Origin: Minisyncoccota bacterium
GTDB taxonomy: Bacteria; Patescibacteriota; Minisyncoccia; Phycocordibacterales; Phycocordibacteraceae
NCBI GenBank assembly: GCA_028695415.1
Contig: JAQVIY010000002.1
Span: 117,051 to 158,962 of the forward strand
Direction: 5' to 3'
DNA length: 41,912 bases
Part shown: positions 24,722 through 33,172 of the stretch, piece after piece
Layout of the letters: every line of letters starts with the position of its first letter
How positions within the stretch are numbered: the first letter of the stretch is position 1
The notes under the pieces: generated by a model
The model's input: only the letters and a program-made list of their open reading frames with translations
What the model was told of the DNA's origin: nothing
Database searches by the model: none
Translations under genes and position numbers: made by a program

Positions 24722-27556
24722 ATGAGAAAATTCGTCCCCATACTCCTGCTTACGGTCCTGGTCGTGGTGCTTGCACCTGCTTCAGTACAAGCAGACACGT
24801 CCGTGTGGTCGACCAGTATCAGCGGGGGGGCGTTCAATGGCCATGAGCAGATCGTAGAAGCGGATGCCATAGCTTCCGCCATGAGTTCTGCCGGCGGCAA
24901 TGGTGGCACATTTGGGCACTCGGCCGGTCGGCGGTCGTATTTTCAATTTACCGCCACCAATGGCGTGTATTTTACGCTCGATGGGGTGAACATCGGAAGC
25001 CAGATGACGATCGTCCACGATCAGGATTGGGTTGGTGTGGCAAACAATATTTGCGGCAACTGGGATCTTTTCTTAGGGGTCCCGATATCGGCGTGGGACT
25101 CTGGTTGTTCGTATGTCTCAACGTGGATGTGGGATTGGAACAGTAAGACGCTCGCGGTATGGAAGCCGTCTGCCACCCCCGCCGGCTCCTTGAACGTCTC
25201 CCCGGGGAGCTGCGTGATTCAGAGCGGGCAGAGCACCTGCACCTCGATCGCCTCTTGGAGTACCACTAATGTCACGAGCCCCGCTCTCGTGGACAACAAT
25301 GTGAACGCCACGCTCTCCACAGCCTCGGCCTCCTCCGGCTCCGGCCTCACCGTCTGGGTCGCCTACCCGCAGACCTCCTTCTCCCTCAAGGATGGGAGCA
25401 CCGTGCTCTCCTCGCCTCCGGCGGTCACCGCTTCGTGCGCGCCAGGAAGCGCGTGGAACGGCACGCTCTGCTTTTCCCCTCCAGGCGCCCCCGCCGTAGA
25501 CGGAGTGTGTTCAACGACCGACCACTATGCCTGCGATGCCGGTACCGCTGTAAATCCGAGGCTCCAAAATGGATATTGGGTATGGGAATGTTACGGCTTG
25601 AATGGCGGAGCAGACGCTTCTTGTTCTGAAAAAGCATACGCCGCGCTAGATATCTTTAACTTAGGAACGGGTTCAGGTACCACGCAGCTTCCTAATACGT
25701 GCACATATATAGGTCATGGCCTCCGGTTCTATAACGGCGTCCCAGGCGATTCATACAGATGTGTGTACGGTACTTTTGGGTATGGGTCTTTTACGCCTGA
25801 TGCAAATTCGTATCTAGATTCAGGATATGCCAGCAGCTTCTACGTAAATTTTGACAGCGACAAATATTTGCTCGTCTCTTTCATGAAGAAGCAACTGTCC
25901 GGCACTATCACCTCGAACTCCTGCACCATCGCCTCAGGAACATCGTCATGCAGCATGAATGTCCAATGGTCATCGTCCGGTACGGCCGGTACGGTGACGG
26001 TTCAGCGGGCCTATTCTCCTTTCGGCGTCATCGCGACCGGAACAAGCGGAAACCAGACCTTCTCCTTTGCTTCGCCCGGGACCTACCACCTGGATCTTTA
26101 TGATGACACGAAGAAGGTCGGCGCGGGTGGCGACTTCACGGCGCTCTGTCCCGCCAACGCCCCCTGGAACGGCACGCTTTGTCTTGCCTCCCCGGTACCC
26201 CCCACCGCCTCGCTCACCATAGACGGCGGGTCGACCGAGACGCTCACTCCGGGACAGGCCAACACCAAGACTTGGAGCTCAACGAACGCCACCTCCTGGA
26301 GCTCGACCTATTCCGTGAGCGGCACGTGCAGCAGGGCGGGAACCTCAGGTTCATGGAGCGCGAACACAGCGAGCGGTTTCCAAAACGACATCGCGAACAA
26401 CGCGTTCACCGGCTGCACCACCATCATCACCTATACCGCGACGAACGCCGCTGGCTCAGCGAGCGCGAGCATTTCCGTCACCGTCGCGGCAACGGCCTCC
26501 ACCCCCGCCGGCTCCCTAAACGTCTCTCCAGGGAGCTGCGTGATCCAGAGCGGGCAGAGCACCTGCACCTCGACCGCCTCTTGGAGTACCACTAATGTCA
26601 CAAGCCCCGCTCTCGTGGACAACAATGTGAACGCCATGCTCTCCACAGCCTCGGCTTCCTCAGGTCTCACCGTCTGGGTCGCATACCCGCAGACCTCCTT
26701 CTCCCTCAAGGATGGGAGCACCGTGCTCTCCTCGCCTCCGGCGGTCACCGCTTCGTGCGCGCCAGGAAGCGCGTGGAACGGCACGCTTTGCTACACCGCA
26801 CCCGATTCTCCCGCGACCGCCTGGATCACCGCCACACCGACGTCCGTGACTTCCGGAGGTCAAGCAAGACTCGACTGGGGCTCGTCGAGCAACGCGACCT
26901 CCTGCACTGCTGGCGGCCCCTGGTCGAACCAAGGTACGCTCTCAGGGAACGGCCTCACCAACCCGCTCACCTCTGATACCACCTTCACCTTCCAGTGCAC
27001 CGGGCCGGGCGGTACCTCGCAACCTGCACAGGCATCGGTGACGGTGCTTCCTGCCACCTGCGCTGACCACTCCGCGACTAACTACGGCGGTCCGCTTCCT
27101 TGTACCTATGCGTCTCCATCGCCAGCCTCTTGCATCACCCCGTGGGGCTCAACGCTTGCGAGCGGCGTCTCGGTCACTGCGTTCCAGTCGCCCTCGGTCG
27201 TCTCGCCAGCGTCTTGCGCCTCTATCCCCAGAGAAACCCGCACGTGCTCCAATGGCTCTTTGAGCGGCAGCTACGCGAACTCAAATTGCGTGGTTCTCAC
27301 CCCGGTGCTCTCTATCAGCGCAACCCCTCCTCGCATACAATCTGGAGCCTCAACAAAAGTCTCGTGGAGTGCGACCGGTGGAATGACGAGCTGTTCAGTC
27401 ACAAAGAACGGGGCAGCGTGGCAGTCAGGTCTCTCTTCTCCGTCTTCGGGTGTATCCGCCTCTCTTACGTCTCAGACAATCTTCACGCTTACCTGCGATA
27501 TCGGTACGCCGAAGTCAGTTACGGTGAATATTGTTCCTCTGTTCAAAGAATTTTAG
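24722..27556 (+). CDS. Secreted Cys-rich repeat protein with Ig-like segments
   Basis: A 944-aa protein starting with a clear signal peptide (MRKF, a hydrophobic core, then SVQA before DTS). An N-terminal domain of ~120 residues with a WMWDWN motif is followed by two nearly identical ~97-residue blocks starting PAGSLNVSPGSCVIQSGQS. Between the blocks lie a Cys-containing CSTTDHYACDAG module and PKD/Ig-like segments. A WNGTLC module occurs three times. The C-terminus has no TM or sorting signal. In-frame ATGs at 24635, 24647 and 24659 would add ~20-30 residues before the signal peptide; the one at 24635 has the better-placed -10 box, so the start is uncertain. Function is unknown; it is probably extracellular or surface-bound. 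Confidence 0.85.
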   Translation: MRKFVPILLLTVLVVVLAPASVQADTSVWSTSISGGAFNGHEQIVEADAIASAMSSAGGNGGTFGHSAGRRSYFQFTATNGVYFTLDGVNIGSQMTIVHDQDWVGVANNICGNWDLFLGVPISAWDSGCSYVSTWMWDWNSKTLAVWKPSATPAGSLNVSPGSCVIQSGQSTCTSIASWSTTNVTSPALVDNNVNATLSTASASSGSGLTVWVAYPQTSFSLKDGSTVLSSPPAVTASCAPGSAWNGTLCFSPPGAPAVDGVCSTTDHYACDAGTAVNPRLQNGYWVWECYGLNGGADASCSEKAYAALDIFNLGTGSGTTQLPNTCTYIGHGLRFYNGVPGDSYRCVYGTFGYGSFTPDANSYLDSGYASSFYVNFDSDKYLLVSFMKKQLSGTITSNSCTIASGTSSCSMNVQWSSSGTAGTVTVQRAYSPFGVIATGTSGNQTFSFASPGTYHLDLYDDTKKVGAGGDFTALCPANAPWNGTLCLASPVPPTASLTIDGGSTETLTPGQANTKTWSSTNATSWSSTYSVSGTCSRAGTSGSWSANTASGFQNDIANNAFTGCTTIITYTATNAAGSASASISVTVAATASTPAGSLNVSPGSCVIQSGQSTCTSTASWSTTNVTSPALVDNNVNAMLSTASASSGLTVWVAYPQTSFSLKDGSTVLSSPPAVTASCAPGSAWNGTLCYTAPDSPATAWITATPTSVTSGGQARLDWGSSSNATSCTAGGPWSNQGTLSGNGLTNPLTSDTTFTFQCTGPGGTSQPAQASVTVLPATCADHSATNYGGPLPCTYASPSPASCITPWGSTLASGVSVTAFQSPSVVSPASCASIPRETRTCSNGSLSGSYANSNCVVLTPVLSISATPPRIQSGASTKVSWSATGGMTSCSVTKNGAAWQSGLSSPSSGVSASLTSQTIFTLTCDIGTPKSVTVNIVPLFKEF
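25175..25471 (+). repeat. ~295-bp direct repeat, copy 1 (partner at 26500-26791)
   Basis: Encodes the PAGSLNVSPGSCV...WNGTLC block. It differs from copy 2 by a few substitutions and a 6-bp indel (the extra Ser-Gly in SGSGL). Confidence 0.9.
26500..26791 (+). repeat. ~292-bp direct repeat, copy 2
   Basis: Second copy of the block at 25175-25471 in the same gene. The high DNA identity between the blocks points to recent duplication or ongoing gene conversion. Confidence 0.9.
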
Positions 27557-27603
27557 AGGTTAAGATAACTTCACGATAAGTTGCGAAAAAGAGCGAGATA
27601 CGG

Positions 27604-27609
27604 CATACT
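27604..27609 (+). promoter_or_regulatory. -10 box (CATACT) of rplY
   Basis: CATACT ends 8 nt before the ATG at 27618. Confidence 0.5.
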
Positions 27610-27617
27610 TGGACAAC

Positions 27618-28253
27618 ATGCTTACGTTAGAGGTACAGAAGCGCGATAGCGCAGGGGCGAATGCGACTGAGCTGCGACGCGCGGGTTCTATTCCTGCTGT
27701 TGTCTATGGCGCACATCACGAAGCGACATCTATCGCTGTCCCTGCGGCCGCCTTTGATAAGGTTCTGCGCGAGGCCGGTGAAGCGACTGTCGTGTCGCTC
27801 ACGGGTCTTGGAGCGACGCTCCCGACCCTTATTCACGAGATTGATCTCGATCCGCTCACGAGCCGTCCGCGCCATATTGATTTCTATGCGGTGACCAAGG
27901 GCGAGAAGGTCGAGGTCGCTATCCCGCTTGAGTTCGTCGGTACCTCGGCAGCCGTTGAAGCTGGTGCGAATCTCGTGAAGGTGCTCCACGAGATTGAGAT
28001 CAAGGCTGACCCGATGAACCTCCCGCATACCATCGAGGTTGATCTCGGAACGCTCGCCGCTCTCGGTGATCAGATACGCGCGAGCGATCTCGCACTCCCT
28101 AAGGGAGTGGAGCTCAAGACCGAGCCTGAAGAGGTCGTTGTACTCGTACAGGCCGTCGCTGAAGAGAAGGCCGAGGTTGCGGCAGATGTGAGCTCAATCG
28201 AAGTTGAGAAGAAAGGCAAGGAAGAAGCAGTCGAAGAAACTTCCGCCGCCTAG
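27618..28253 (+). CDS. rplY: Ribosomal protein bL25 (Ctc-type, long form)
   Basis: A 211-aa bL25 of the long TL5/Ctc type, which binds 5S rRNA in the large subunit. The N-terminal L25 domain (RRAGSIPAVVYG and then HEIDLDPLTSRPRHIDFYAV) is followed by the TL5 C-terminal beta domain. An acidic tail rich in Glu, Ala and Lys ends the protein. The ATG at 27618 is preferred; a TTG 9 bases upstream overlaps the -10 box. Confidence 0.96.
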   Translation: MLTLEVQKRDSAGANATELRRAGSIPAVVYGAHHEATSIAVPAAAFDKVLREAGEATVVSLTGLGATLPTLIHEIDLDPLTSRPRHIDFYAVTKGEKVEVAIPLEFVGTSAAVEAGANLVKVLHEIEIKADPMNLPHTIEVDLGTLAALGDQIRASDLALPKGVELKTEPEEVVVLVQAVAEEKAEVAADVSSIEVEKKGKEEAVEETSAA

Positions 28254-28271
28254 TTGGCAGGCATCGCGTGA

Positions 28272-28277
28272 TAGAAT
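28272..28277 (+). promoter_or_regulatory. -10 box (TAGAAT) of the transglycosylase gene
   Basis: TAGAAT ends 9 nt before the ATG at 28287. Confidence 0.5.
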
Positions 28278-28286
28278 GACCGAACA

Positions 28287-29642
28287 ATGCGTCGGTTTTT
28301 TCTTTTTAGCGTCTTTATTGCGCTCATGGCCGTGCCGAGAGGCGCGATCTTCGCACAGGATATGTTGCAGGCGGTCTCGAGTCGCCAGCAAGATCTGCAG
28401 AACCAGCTGAACGACCTTGAACGCCAGATCGCGATACAGCAACAGCTTCTCGATACCGCACAGAACCAGCATCAGACGCTCCAGACCCAGATAGACGCGT
28501 TCAATGCGCAGATCAAGAAGACCCAGCTCCAGATACAGGCGATAAACGTCGCTATTTCTCAGCTGACCGGTGATATCGGCGTGCGCAACCGGACGCTCTC
28601 ACAACTCTCGGCACAGCTTACTGCCGAGAAGGAGTCGCTTGCGCAGATACTGCGCCAGACGCAGGTGCTCGATAGCTATTCGGTTGTGTCGGTCGCACTC
28701 GGTTCGAAAAGCGTCTCCGCCTTCTTCAACGATCTCGACGCTTTCACCTCTATCAAGAGTTCGCTCGCCGATTCGTTCAATCAGATAGAGCAGACGAGTT
28801 CTGCGACCGAGGCAGAGAAGGAAGCGCTTCAAGCGCGACTCGCGGAGCAACAGAAGCTTCAGACCGTCCAGCAGCTCGCGAAAGAGTCGCTCGTCTCGCA
28901 GCAGCAGGACAAGCAGAGGCTTCTTACTCAAACGAAAGGTATCGAAGCGAACTACCAGAAGCTCATCACGGCAACACAGAAGACTGCCGCGCAGATACGC
29001 ACCGAGCTCTTCACGCTCGCCGGCGGCGGCGGGCAGATACCGCTCCCGACCGCAATCATGCTTGCGAAGCAGGCAGGAGCGGCGACCGGCATCCGTCCAG
29101 CATTCATCCTCGGCATTCTCAATCAGGAAACAAATCTCGGCGCGAACGTCGGGCAATGTCTCCTCACGAATACTCCGAACAAGGGAGACGGGAAGGGGAA
29201 GAACACCGGCAGATATATGCCGGGAGTGATGAAAGGGTCGCGCGATGTGGATCCTTTCATTGCTATCACCTCTGCGCTCGGTCTTGACCCATTTGCCATG
29301 CCGGTCTCCTGTCCGCAGTCGGGCGGCTATGGCGGCGCCATGGGCCCCGCGCAATTTATCGCGTCTACCTGGACCTCGTATCAGAAGCGCATCGCGAAGC
29401 TCGCGGGGCATCCGAATACGCCGGCAAACCCCTGGGATAATCTCGATGCGTTCACCGCTATCGCGCTCTATATGACGGATCTCGGGGCGGGGACACAGAC
29501 GGCCTCTGCGGAACGTACCGCCGCACTCAAATATTTCGCCGGAGGGTACTACAAGAACCCCGCCTTCGCGCCGTATGGCGATAACGTAATGAAATACGCC
29601 ACAAATTTCCAGAAAGAAATCGATATCTTGAACGGATACTAG
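28287..29642 (+). CDS. Exported coiled-coil protein with lytic transglycosylase domain
   Basis: A 451-aa cell-wall protein. Residues 1-23 form a signal peptide ending IFA. Residues ~25-240 form a long Gln-rich coiled coil of the PcsB/CwlO N-terminal type. From ~250 to the end is a lysozyme-fold lytic transglycosylase domain. The probable catalytic glutamate is E281 in GILNQETNLG, and the later GGAMGPAQFIASTW motif is typical of the fold. The layout matches proteins that remodel peptidoglycan during division under control by an FtsEX-like partner, although no partner gene is seen here. Confidence 0.9.
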   Translation: MRRFFLFSVFIALMAVPRGAIFAQDMLQAVSSRQQDLQNQLNDLERQIAIQQQLLDTAQNQHQTLQTQIDAFNAQIKKTQLQIQAINVAISQLTGDIGVRNRTLSQLSAQLTAEKESLAQILRQTQVLDSYSVVSVALGSKSVSAFFNDLDAFTSIKSSLADSFNQIEQTSSATEAEKEALQARLAEQQKLQTVQQLAKESLVSQQQDKQRLLTQTKGIEANYQKLITATQKTAAQIRTELFTLAGGGGQIPLPTAIMLAKQAGAATGIRPAFILGILNQETNLGANVGQCLLTNTPNKGDGKGKNTGRYMPGVMKGSRDVDPFIAITSALGLDPFAMPVSCPQSGGYGGAMGPAQFIASTWTSYQKRIAKLAGHPNTPANPWDNLDAFTAIALYMTDLGAGTQTASAERTAALKYFAGGYYKNPAFAPYGDNVMKYATNFQKEIDILNGY

Positions 29643-29650
29643 ACCCGTGG

Positions 29651-29656
29651 TACCAT
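29651..29656 (+). promoter_or_regulatory. -10 box (TACCAT) of rpmE
   Basis: TACCAT ends 7 nt before the ATG at 29664. Confidence 0.45.
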
Positions 29657-29663
29657 CTTTGGC

Positions 29664-29912
29664 ATGAAGAAAGATATCCACCCGGACGAGTATCGGCAGG
29701 TTGTCTTCGAGGACGTATCCTCGGGAGCAGCTTTCCTTATCGGCTCGACCATTCATACGACTGAGACGACCAAGTTTGAGGGTAAAGAATACCCGAAGGC
29801 GGTGGTTGAGATCTCAAGCAAGTCGCATCCGTTTTATACGGGCGAGGAGCGCACGCTCGACAAAGCCGGTCGTGTGGAGAAGTTCAAACAACGAGCTTCG
29901 AAGAAGCACTAA
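29664..29912 (+). CDS. rpmE2: Ribosomal protein bL31, type B (zinc-free)
   Basis: An 82-aa bL31. The start [17 protein letters not shown] and the [11 protein letters not shown] segment are diagnostic. No CxxC zinc ligands are present, so it is the type B form that in other bacteria replaces the zinc form when zinc is scarce. Its last codons (AAG AAG CAC TAA) are part of an inverted repeat with 30012-30026. Confidence 0.95.
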   Translation: MKKDIHPDEYRQVVFEDVSSGAAFLIGSTIHTTETTKFEGKEYPKAVVEISSKSHPFYTGEERTLDKAGRVEKFKQRASKKH

Positions 29913-30026
29913 AATCACCCTGTCTGCGTCGTTACGGGTCCCGGCGATTTTCTCCGCCGTACCTCAGGTACGTCTCTGAAAATCACCTACCCGTGCCTCG
30001 CATCCAAGGCAATTTTAGTGCTTCTT
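29901..30026. repeat. 15-bp inverted repeat bracketing a structured 96-bp spacer between rpmE and prfA
   Basis: AAGAAGCACTAAAAT at 29901-29915 is the exact reverse complement of 30012-30026. The spacer holds GTACCT-C-AGGTAC, flanked by GATTTTC and GAAAATC, so a nested cruciform is possible. The left arm overlaps the rpmE stop codon and the right arm abuts the prfA -10 box. It is probably a MITE-like insertion rather than a simple terminator. Confidence 0.6.
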
Positions 30027-30029
30027 TGC

Positions 30030-30035
30030 TACCAT
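30030..30035 (+). promoter_or_regulatory. -10 box (TACCAT) of prfA
   Basis: TACCAT ends 6 nt before the ATG at 30042. Confidence 0.45.
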
Positions 30036-30041
30036 AAGCAT

Positions 30042-30974
30042 ATGGAATACTCGCCTGAGTTTAGAAAGAACTTTGCCACGGCGTATCTCGCCGAGGAGTA
30101 TGAGCGGCTCGAGAAGGAGGCGTCGGATGCTCGTGCGTCTGCGGGAGACGACCTGGAGCTTGTCGCACTGGCCGCAGAGGACGAGGCGCGCATTTTGGCC
30201 CGGCAAACGGCGATCCTCGCCGAGATAGAACAGATCCTTGCTAAGGGGAGGGAAGAGGAGGATGCCGCCGCGCCGGTATCAGTCGTTATGGAGCTGCGCG
30301 CGGGCGCGGGCGGCGACGAAGCATCAATCTTCGCTCACGAGTTGAAGGATATGTACCAGAAATATGCCGAGCATAAGGGCTGGAAGACGCGTGTCATTGA
30401 TGACCTGACGCTCGAGATCGCGGGCTCTGGCGCCTATGATGCGCTGCGGTATGAGACCGGCGTACATCGGGTACAGCGGGTTCCGCTCACCGAGAAATCG
30501 GGTCGCGTCCACACCTCAACTGCATCTGTGGCGGTATTACCGATTCGCGCGAAGCCGACTCTCGCCATCAACCCTGCCGATATCGAGATGGAGTTCTCGC
30601 GCTCGGGCGGCGCAGGCGGACAGAACGTGAACAAGGTCGAGACGGCGGTACGGCTTATCCATAAGCCGACCGGTGTTGACGTGCGTTCTTCAAGCGAGCG
30701 CAGTCAGCTCGCGAACCGTGAGAAGGCGATGCAGATCCTCATCGCGAAGCTTGAGTTCGCTCATGAAGAAGAGGAGGCGAAGAAGCACGCCGCAGAGCGC
30801 AAGGCGCAGATAGGCACCGGCGACCGCTCTGAGAAGATACGCACCTACAATGTCCTTCAGGATCGCATCACGGACCACCGGCTGAACGAGTCGTGGCATA
30901 ATCTGCCGAAGAAGATGGCGGGCGACCTCGACGATATTATCGAATCCCTTCAAAACGCTCCGCGGGGTGAATGA
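30042..30974 (+). CDS. prfA: Peptide chain release factor 1
   Basis: A 310-aa class I release factor that reads UAA and UAG. The peptidyl-tRNA hydrolysis motif GGQ is at 192-194 ([13 protein letters not shown]). The codon-reading tripeptide has the RF1 form PxT, here PLT at 148-150, instead of the RF2 SPF. The [18 protein letters not shown] segment starts near residue 84, so the N-terminal domain is shorter than in E. coli RF1 (360 aa), and the C-terminus is trimmed too. The ATG at 30042 is chosen over an in-frame upstream TTG that overlaps the -10 box. The stop codon runs into a MITE-like element. Confidence 0.96.
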   Translation: MEYSPEFRKNFATAYLAEEYERLEKEASDARASAGDDLELVALAAEDEARILARQTAILAEIEQILAKGREEEDAAAPVSVVMELRAGAGGDEASIFAHELKDMYQKYAEHKGWKTRVIDDLTLEIAGSGAYDALRYETGVHRVQRVPLTEKSGRVHTSTASVAVLPIRAKPTLAINPADIEMEFSRSGGAGGQNVNKVETAVRLIHKPTGVDVRSSSERSQLANREKAMQILIAKLEFAHEEEEAKKHAAERKAQIGTGDRSEKIRTYNVLQDRITDHRLNESWHNLPKKMAGDLDDIIESLQNAPRGE

Positions 30975-31105
30975 TTTTCGGGTACGCGATTTTTCTGCTG
31001 AAAAATCGCACCACCAGAGTACTTCTTGTTTTCTAATTCGCTTCGCTCATAAGAAAACAAAATCGCTCAATCCTCGCCTCGTCAGTCTGCGGAGCCCCGA
31101 AAATC
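30974..31105. mobile_element. 132-bp MITE-like element, left copy (inverted relative to 31880-32011)
   Basis: This stretch is the reverse complement of 31880-32011 with a single mismatch. Its ends are themselves inverted repeats (GATTTTCGGG, counting the G at 30973, and CCCCGAAAATC). Inside are a perfect 10-bp hairpin (GCGATTTTTC/GAAAAATCGC) and a 9-bp stem (TTGTTTTCT/AGAAAACAA). No ORF is present. The left end overlaps the prfA stop codon. Confidence 0.85.
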
Positions 31106-31148
31106 ATTCACCCCGCTTTGCGGGCTTGCACGCGAGGCATAATTCGGG

Positions 31149-31154
31149 TAGAGT
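31149..31154 (+). promoter_or_regulatory. -10 box (TAGAGT) of rpsB
   Basis: TAGAGT ends 9 nt before the ATG at 31164, downstream of the left MITE copy. Confidence 0.5.
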
Positions 31155-31163
31155 AGTGGGGTA

Positions 31164-31862
31164 ATGACTACAGGAGCAGACACGGCAGGACTGAAGCGCC
31201 TCTTCGATACAGGGGCGCATTTCGCGCAGGTGAGGAGCCGCCGCCACCCCTCGATGAAGCCCTATCTCGTGGGTACCAAAGGCCGTCAGGAGATTATCGA
31301 TCTCGCAAGGACCTCTGAACAGCTTGAAGCCGCGAAAGCGGTCATGGCGGCACTTGCTAAGGAGGGCAAGACTATCCTCTTTGTCGGCGGCAAGGTAGAG
31401 ATAGCCGCACTCGTAAAGAAATATGCGCAGGAGATACAAGCGCCGTATGTCGCATCGCGCTGGCTCGGCGGTACTATCAGCAATTGGGTTGAAATCAAGA
31501 AGCGCATCGATCGCCTCGCTGAGCTTATCGAGAAGAGCGCGACCGGCGCGCTCGCCAAGCAGCACACGAAGCTCGAGCTCGTGATGATTGGTCGCGAACA
31601 GAAGCGGCTTACCGAGCGGCTCGACGGCATCACGACGATGTCCAAGCGGCCTGACGCGCTTCTCGTCGTCGATACGAAGCATGAGAAGCATGCGGTGAAG
31701 GAGGCGCGCGAGGCGGGCATCCCCATCATCGCCATCATGAGTTCGGATTGCGACCTGAAGGACGCTTCGTATCCGATCGTCGCAAACGATACCTCGCGCG
31801 AGACCGTCGGACTTATTCTCGCCGAGCTCGTCGAAGCGTTCGCAAAGGGCCAGGCTGCGTAG
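31164..31862 (+). CDS. rpsB: Ribosomal protein uS2
   Basis: A 232-aa uS2 of the small ribosomal subunit. Recognised by LFDTGAHFAQVRSRRHPSMKPYL near the N-terminus, VGGKVEIAALVKKYAQ, YVASRWLGGTISNW, and the C-terminal segment DALLVVDTKHEKHAVKEA followed by GIPIIAIMSSDCDL. It is followed by tsf as in most bacteria, but here a 132-bp element lies on each side of the gene and separates it from tsf, so tsf may rely on its own promoter. Confidence 0.98.
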   Translation: MTTGADTAGLKRLFDTGAHFAQVRSRRHPSMKPYLVGTKGRQEIIDLARTSEQLEAAKAVMAALAKEGKTILFVGGKVEIAALVKKYAQEIQAPYVASRWLGGTISNWVEIKKRIDRLAELIEKSATGALAKQHTKLELVMIGREQKRLTERLDGITTMSKRPDALLVVDTKHEKHAVKEAREAGIPIIAIMSSDCDLKDASYPIVANDTSRETVGLILAELVEAFAKGQAA

Positions 31863-31879
31863 CCGGGAGCGCCGAGAAA

Positions 31880-32011
31880 GATTTTCGGGGCTCCGCAGAC
31901 TGACGAGGCGAGGATTGAGCGACTTTGTTTTCTTATGAGCGAAGCGAATTAGAAAACAAGAAGTACTCTGGTGGTGCGATTTTTCAGCAGAAAAATCGCG
32001 TACCCGAAAAT
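31880..32011. mobile_element. 132-bp MITE-like element, right copy
   Basis: Inverted copy of 30974-31105 with one substitution. It carries the same terminal inverted repeats and internal hairpins and lies between rpsB and tsf. Together the two copies make an inverted pair around rpsB that could recombine to flip the gene. Confidence 0.85.
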
Positions 32012-32059
32012 TTTTTCGGCACTCCGGCGTGTGGTATCATCTTTTTACATTCATTCATT

Positions 32060-32644
32060 ATGGAAATTACAACCGATACGATAAAGAAGTTGCGCGATAT
32101 GACCGGCGGCGTGTCTATCATGCAGTGCAAGAAGGCGCTCGAAGAGGCTGGCGGTGACATCGAGAAGGCGAAAGTTATTCTGAAGAAACTCTCATCGGCC
32201 GCCGCAGAGAAGAAGGCGGAGCGCGAGCTCAAGGCCGGCATTCTCGGCAGTTATGCGCACGAAGGGAGTATCGGCGCGATGGTCATCCTCTCCTGTGAGA
32301 GCGACTTCGTCGCGAAGAACCCGGAGTTCAGCGTGCTCGCGCGCGAAGTGGCGATGCAGGTGGCCGCGACCGACCCGAAATATGCGACAACCGCCGATAT
32401 TGCCGAAGAGGCGAAGCAGGCCGCGATGGCGGTATTCGAGGGTGAGGTCGCGGGCAAGCCCGCCGATATGCAGGCGAAGATACTCGAGGGTAAGATGGCG
32501 AGCTACTTCCGCGACCAGGTGCTTCTTGAGCAGCCGTTCATCAAAGACGAGAGTAAGACAATACGCAATCTCTTGGAAGAGGCAACACAGAAGTTCGGTG
32601 AGCGTATCGAGATAAGCCGCTTCGCGCGCCTCTCTGTCCGCTAA
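32060..32644 (+). CDS. tsf: Elongation factor Ts
   Basis: A 194-aa EF-Ts, the nucleotide exchange factor for EF-Tu. The N-terminal UBA-like helix pair (IKKLRDMTGGVSIMQCKKALEEAGGDIEKA) and the core FVAKNPEF motif are present. It is much shorter than the 283-aa E. coli protein, so one core subdomain is reduced. In the usual MMDCKKAL motif the Asp is Gln. The ATG at 32060 fits the family start. A TATCAT box at 32035-32040 lies 19 nt upstream, so a short leader is likely. Confidence 0.96.
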   Translation: MEITTDTIKKLRDMTGGVSIMQCKKALEEAGGDIEKAKVILKKLSSAAAEKKAERELKAGILGSYAHEGSIGAMVILSCESDFVAKNPEFSVLAREVAMQVAATDPKYATTADIAEEAKQAAMAVFEGEVAGKPADMQAKILEGKMASYFRDQVLLEQPFIKDESKTIRNLLEEATQKFGERIEISRFARLSVR

Positions 32645-32649
32645 CTGCC

Positions 32650-33060
32650 GTGGCACCGCTCATCTTCATCCTTGTAGCGGTCGCCCTCCTCGCAGGTTTT
32701 TTTGCTCTTACCGAGTTCGAAGCGCGACGCGGCGCACGCTTCTTCGCAGGTGAACGCGTGCGTCTCGATCGAAGTGTTGAGCGCGTTGAATTCATTCTCG
32801 AGCACATCGACCTCGGTGCATTTCTGCGCGACGAGGTGCGTCGTATCGTCGCGCGCGTGAGCCATACCGTCGCCAACCTGTCGCTTCAAGCAGTGCGCGC
32901 TGCCGAGCGCCTCCTCACTCGCTTAGTGATACGTTTGCGATCGAATCATCATGCAGTCGATACCGCACCGCGTGAGAATGTGAGAGAGTTCGTGAAGACC
33001 TTGTCCGATTTCAAAAGCGGCCTCAAGGCGACGCATCCGGAGGTGGGGGAGGTAGAATAG
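32650..33060 (+). CDS. Hypothetical single-pass membrane protein after tsf
   Basis: A 136-aa protein with an N-terminal hydrophobic helix (APLIFILVAVALLAGFFAL) followed by a basic, helical, probably cytoplasmic domain rich in Arg, Val and Leu. It starts with GTG 5 nt after the tsf stop codon, so it is probably translated from the same mRNA. I do not recognise a family. Confidence 0.75.
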   Translation: MAPLIFILVAVALLAGFFALTEFEARRGARFFAGERVRLDRSVERVEFILEHIDLGAFLRDEVRRIVARVSHTVANLSLQAVRAAERLLTRLVIRLRSNHHAVDTAPRENVREFVKTLSDFKSGLKATHPEVGEVE

Positions 33061-33078
33061 AACAAATAAAAAAGTATT

Positions 33079-33151
33079 GCCGAAGTAGCTCAGCCCCGAC
33101 GCCTGCAGCAGGGTCGGGGAGCCGACTTCTTACGTCGGCTTTGGTAGAGCA
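33079..33151 (+). pseudogene. 5' half of tRNA-Thr split by a 47-bp double hairpin
   Basis: GCCGAAGTAGCTCAG (33079-33093) and TTGGTAGAGCA (33141-33151) together equal the first 26 bases of the intact tRNA-Thr at 33434. They are separated in the D-loop by 47 bp consisting of two hairpins: CCCCGAC/GTCGGGG (33094-33119) and AGCCGAC/GTCGGCT (33120-33140). No anticodon arm or 3' half follows, so it cannot make a tRNA. Confidence 0.85.
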
Positions 33152-33159
33152 ATAGGGTG

Positions 33160-33165
33160 TAGAAT
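33160..33165 (+). promoter_or_regulatory. -10 box (TAGAAT) of the GIY-YIG gene
   Basis: TAGAAT ends 7 nt before the ATG at 33173 and lies just after the tRNA-like D-arm remnant. Confidence 0.55.
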
Positions 33166-33172
33166 TTTTCAG

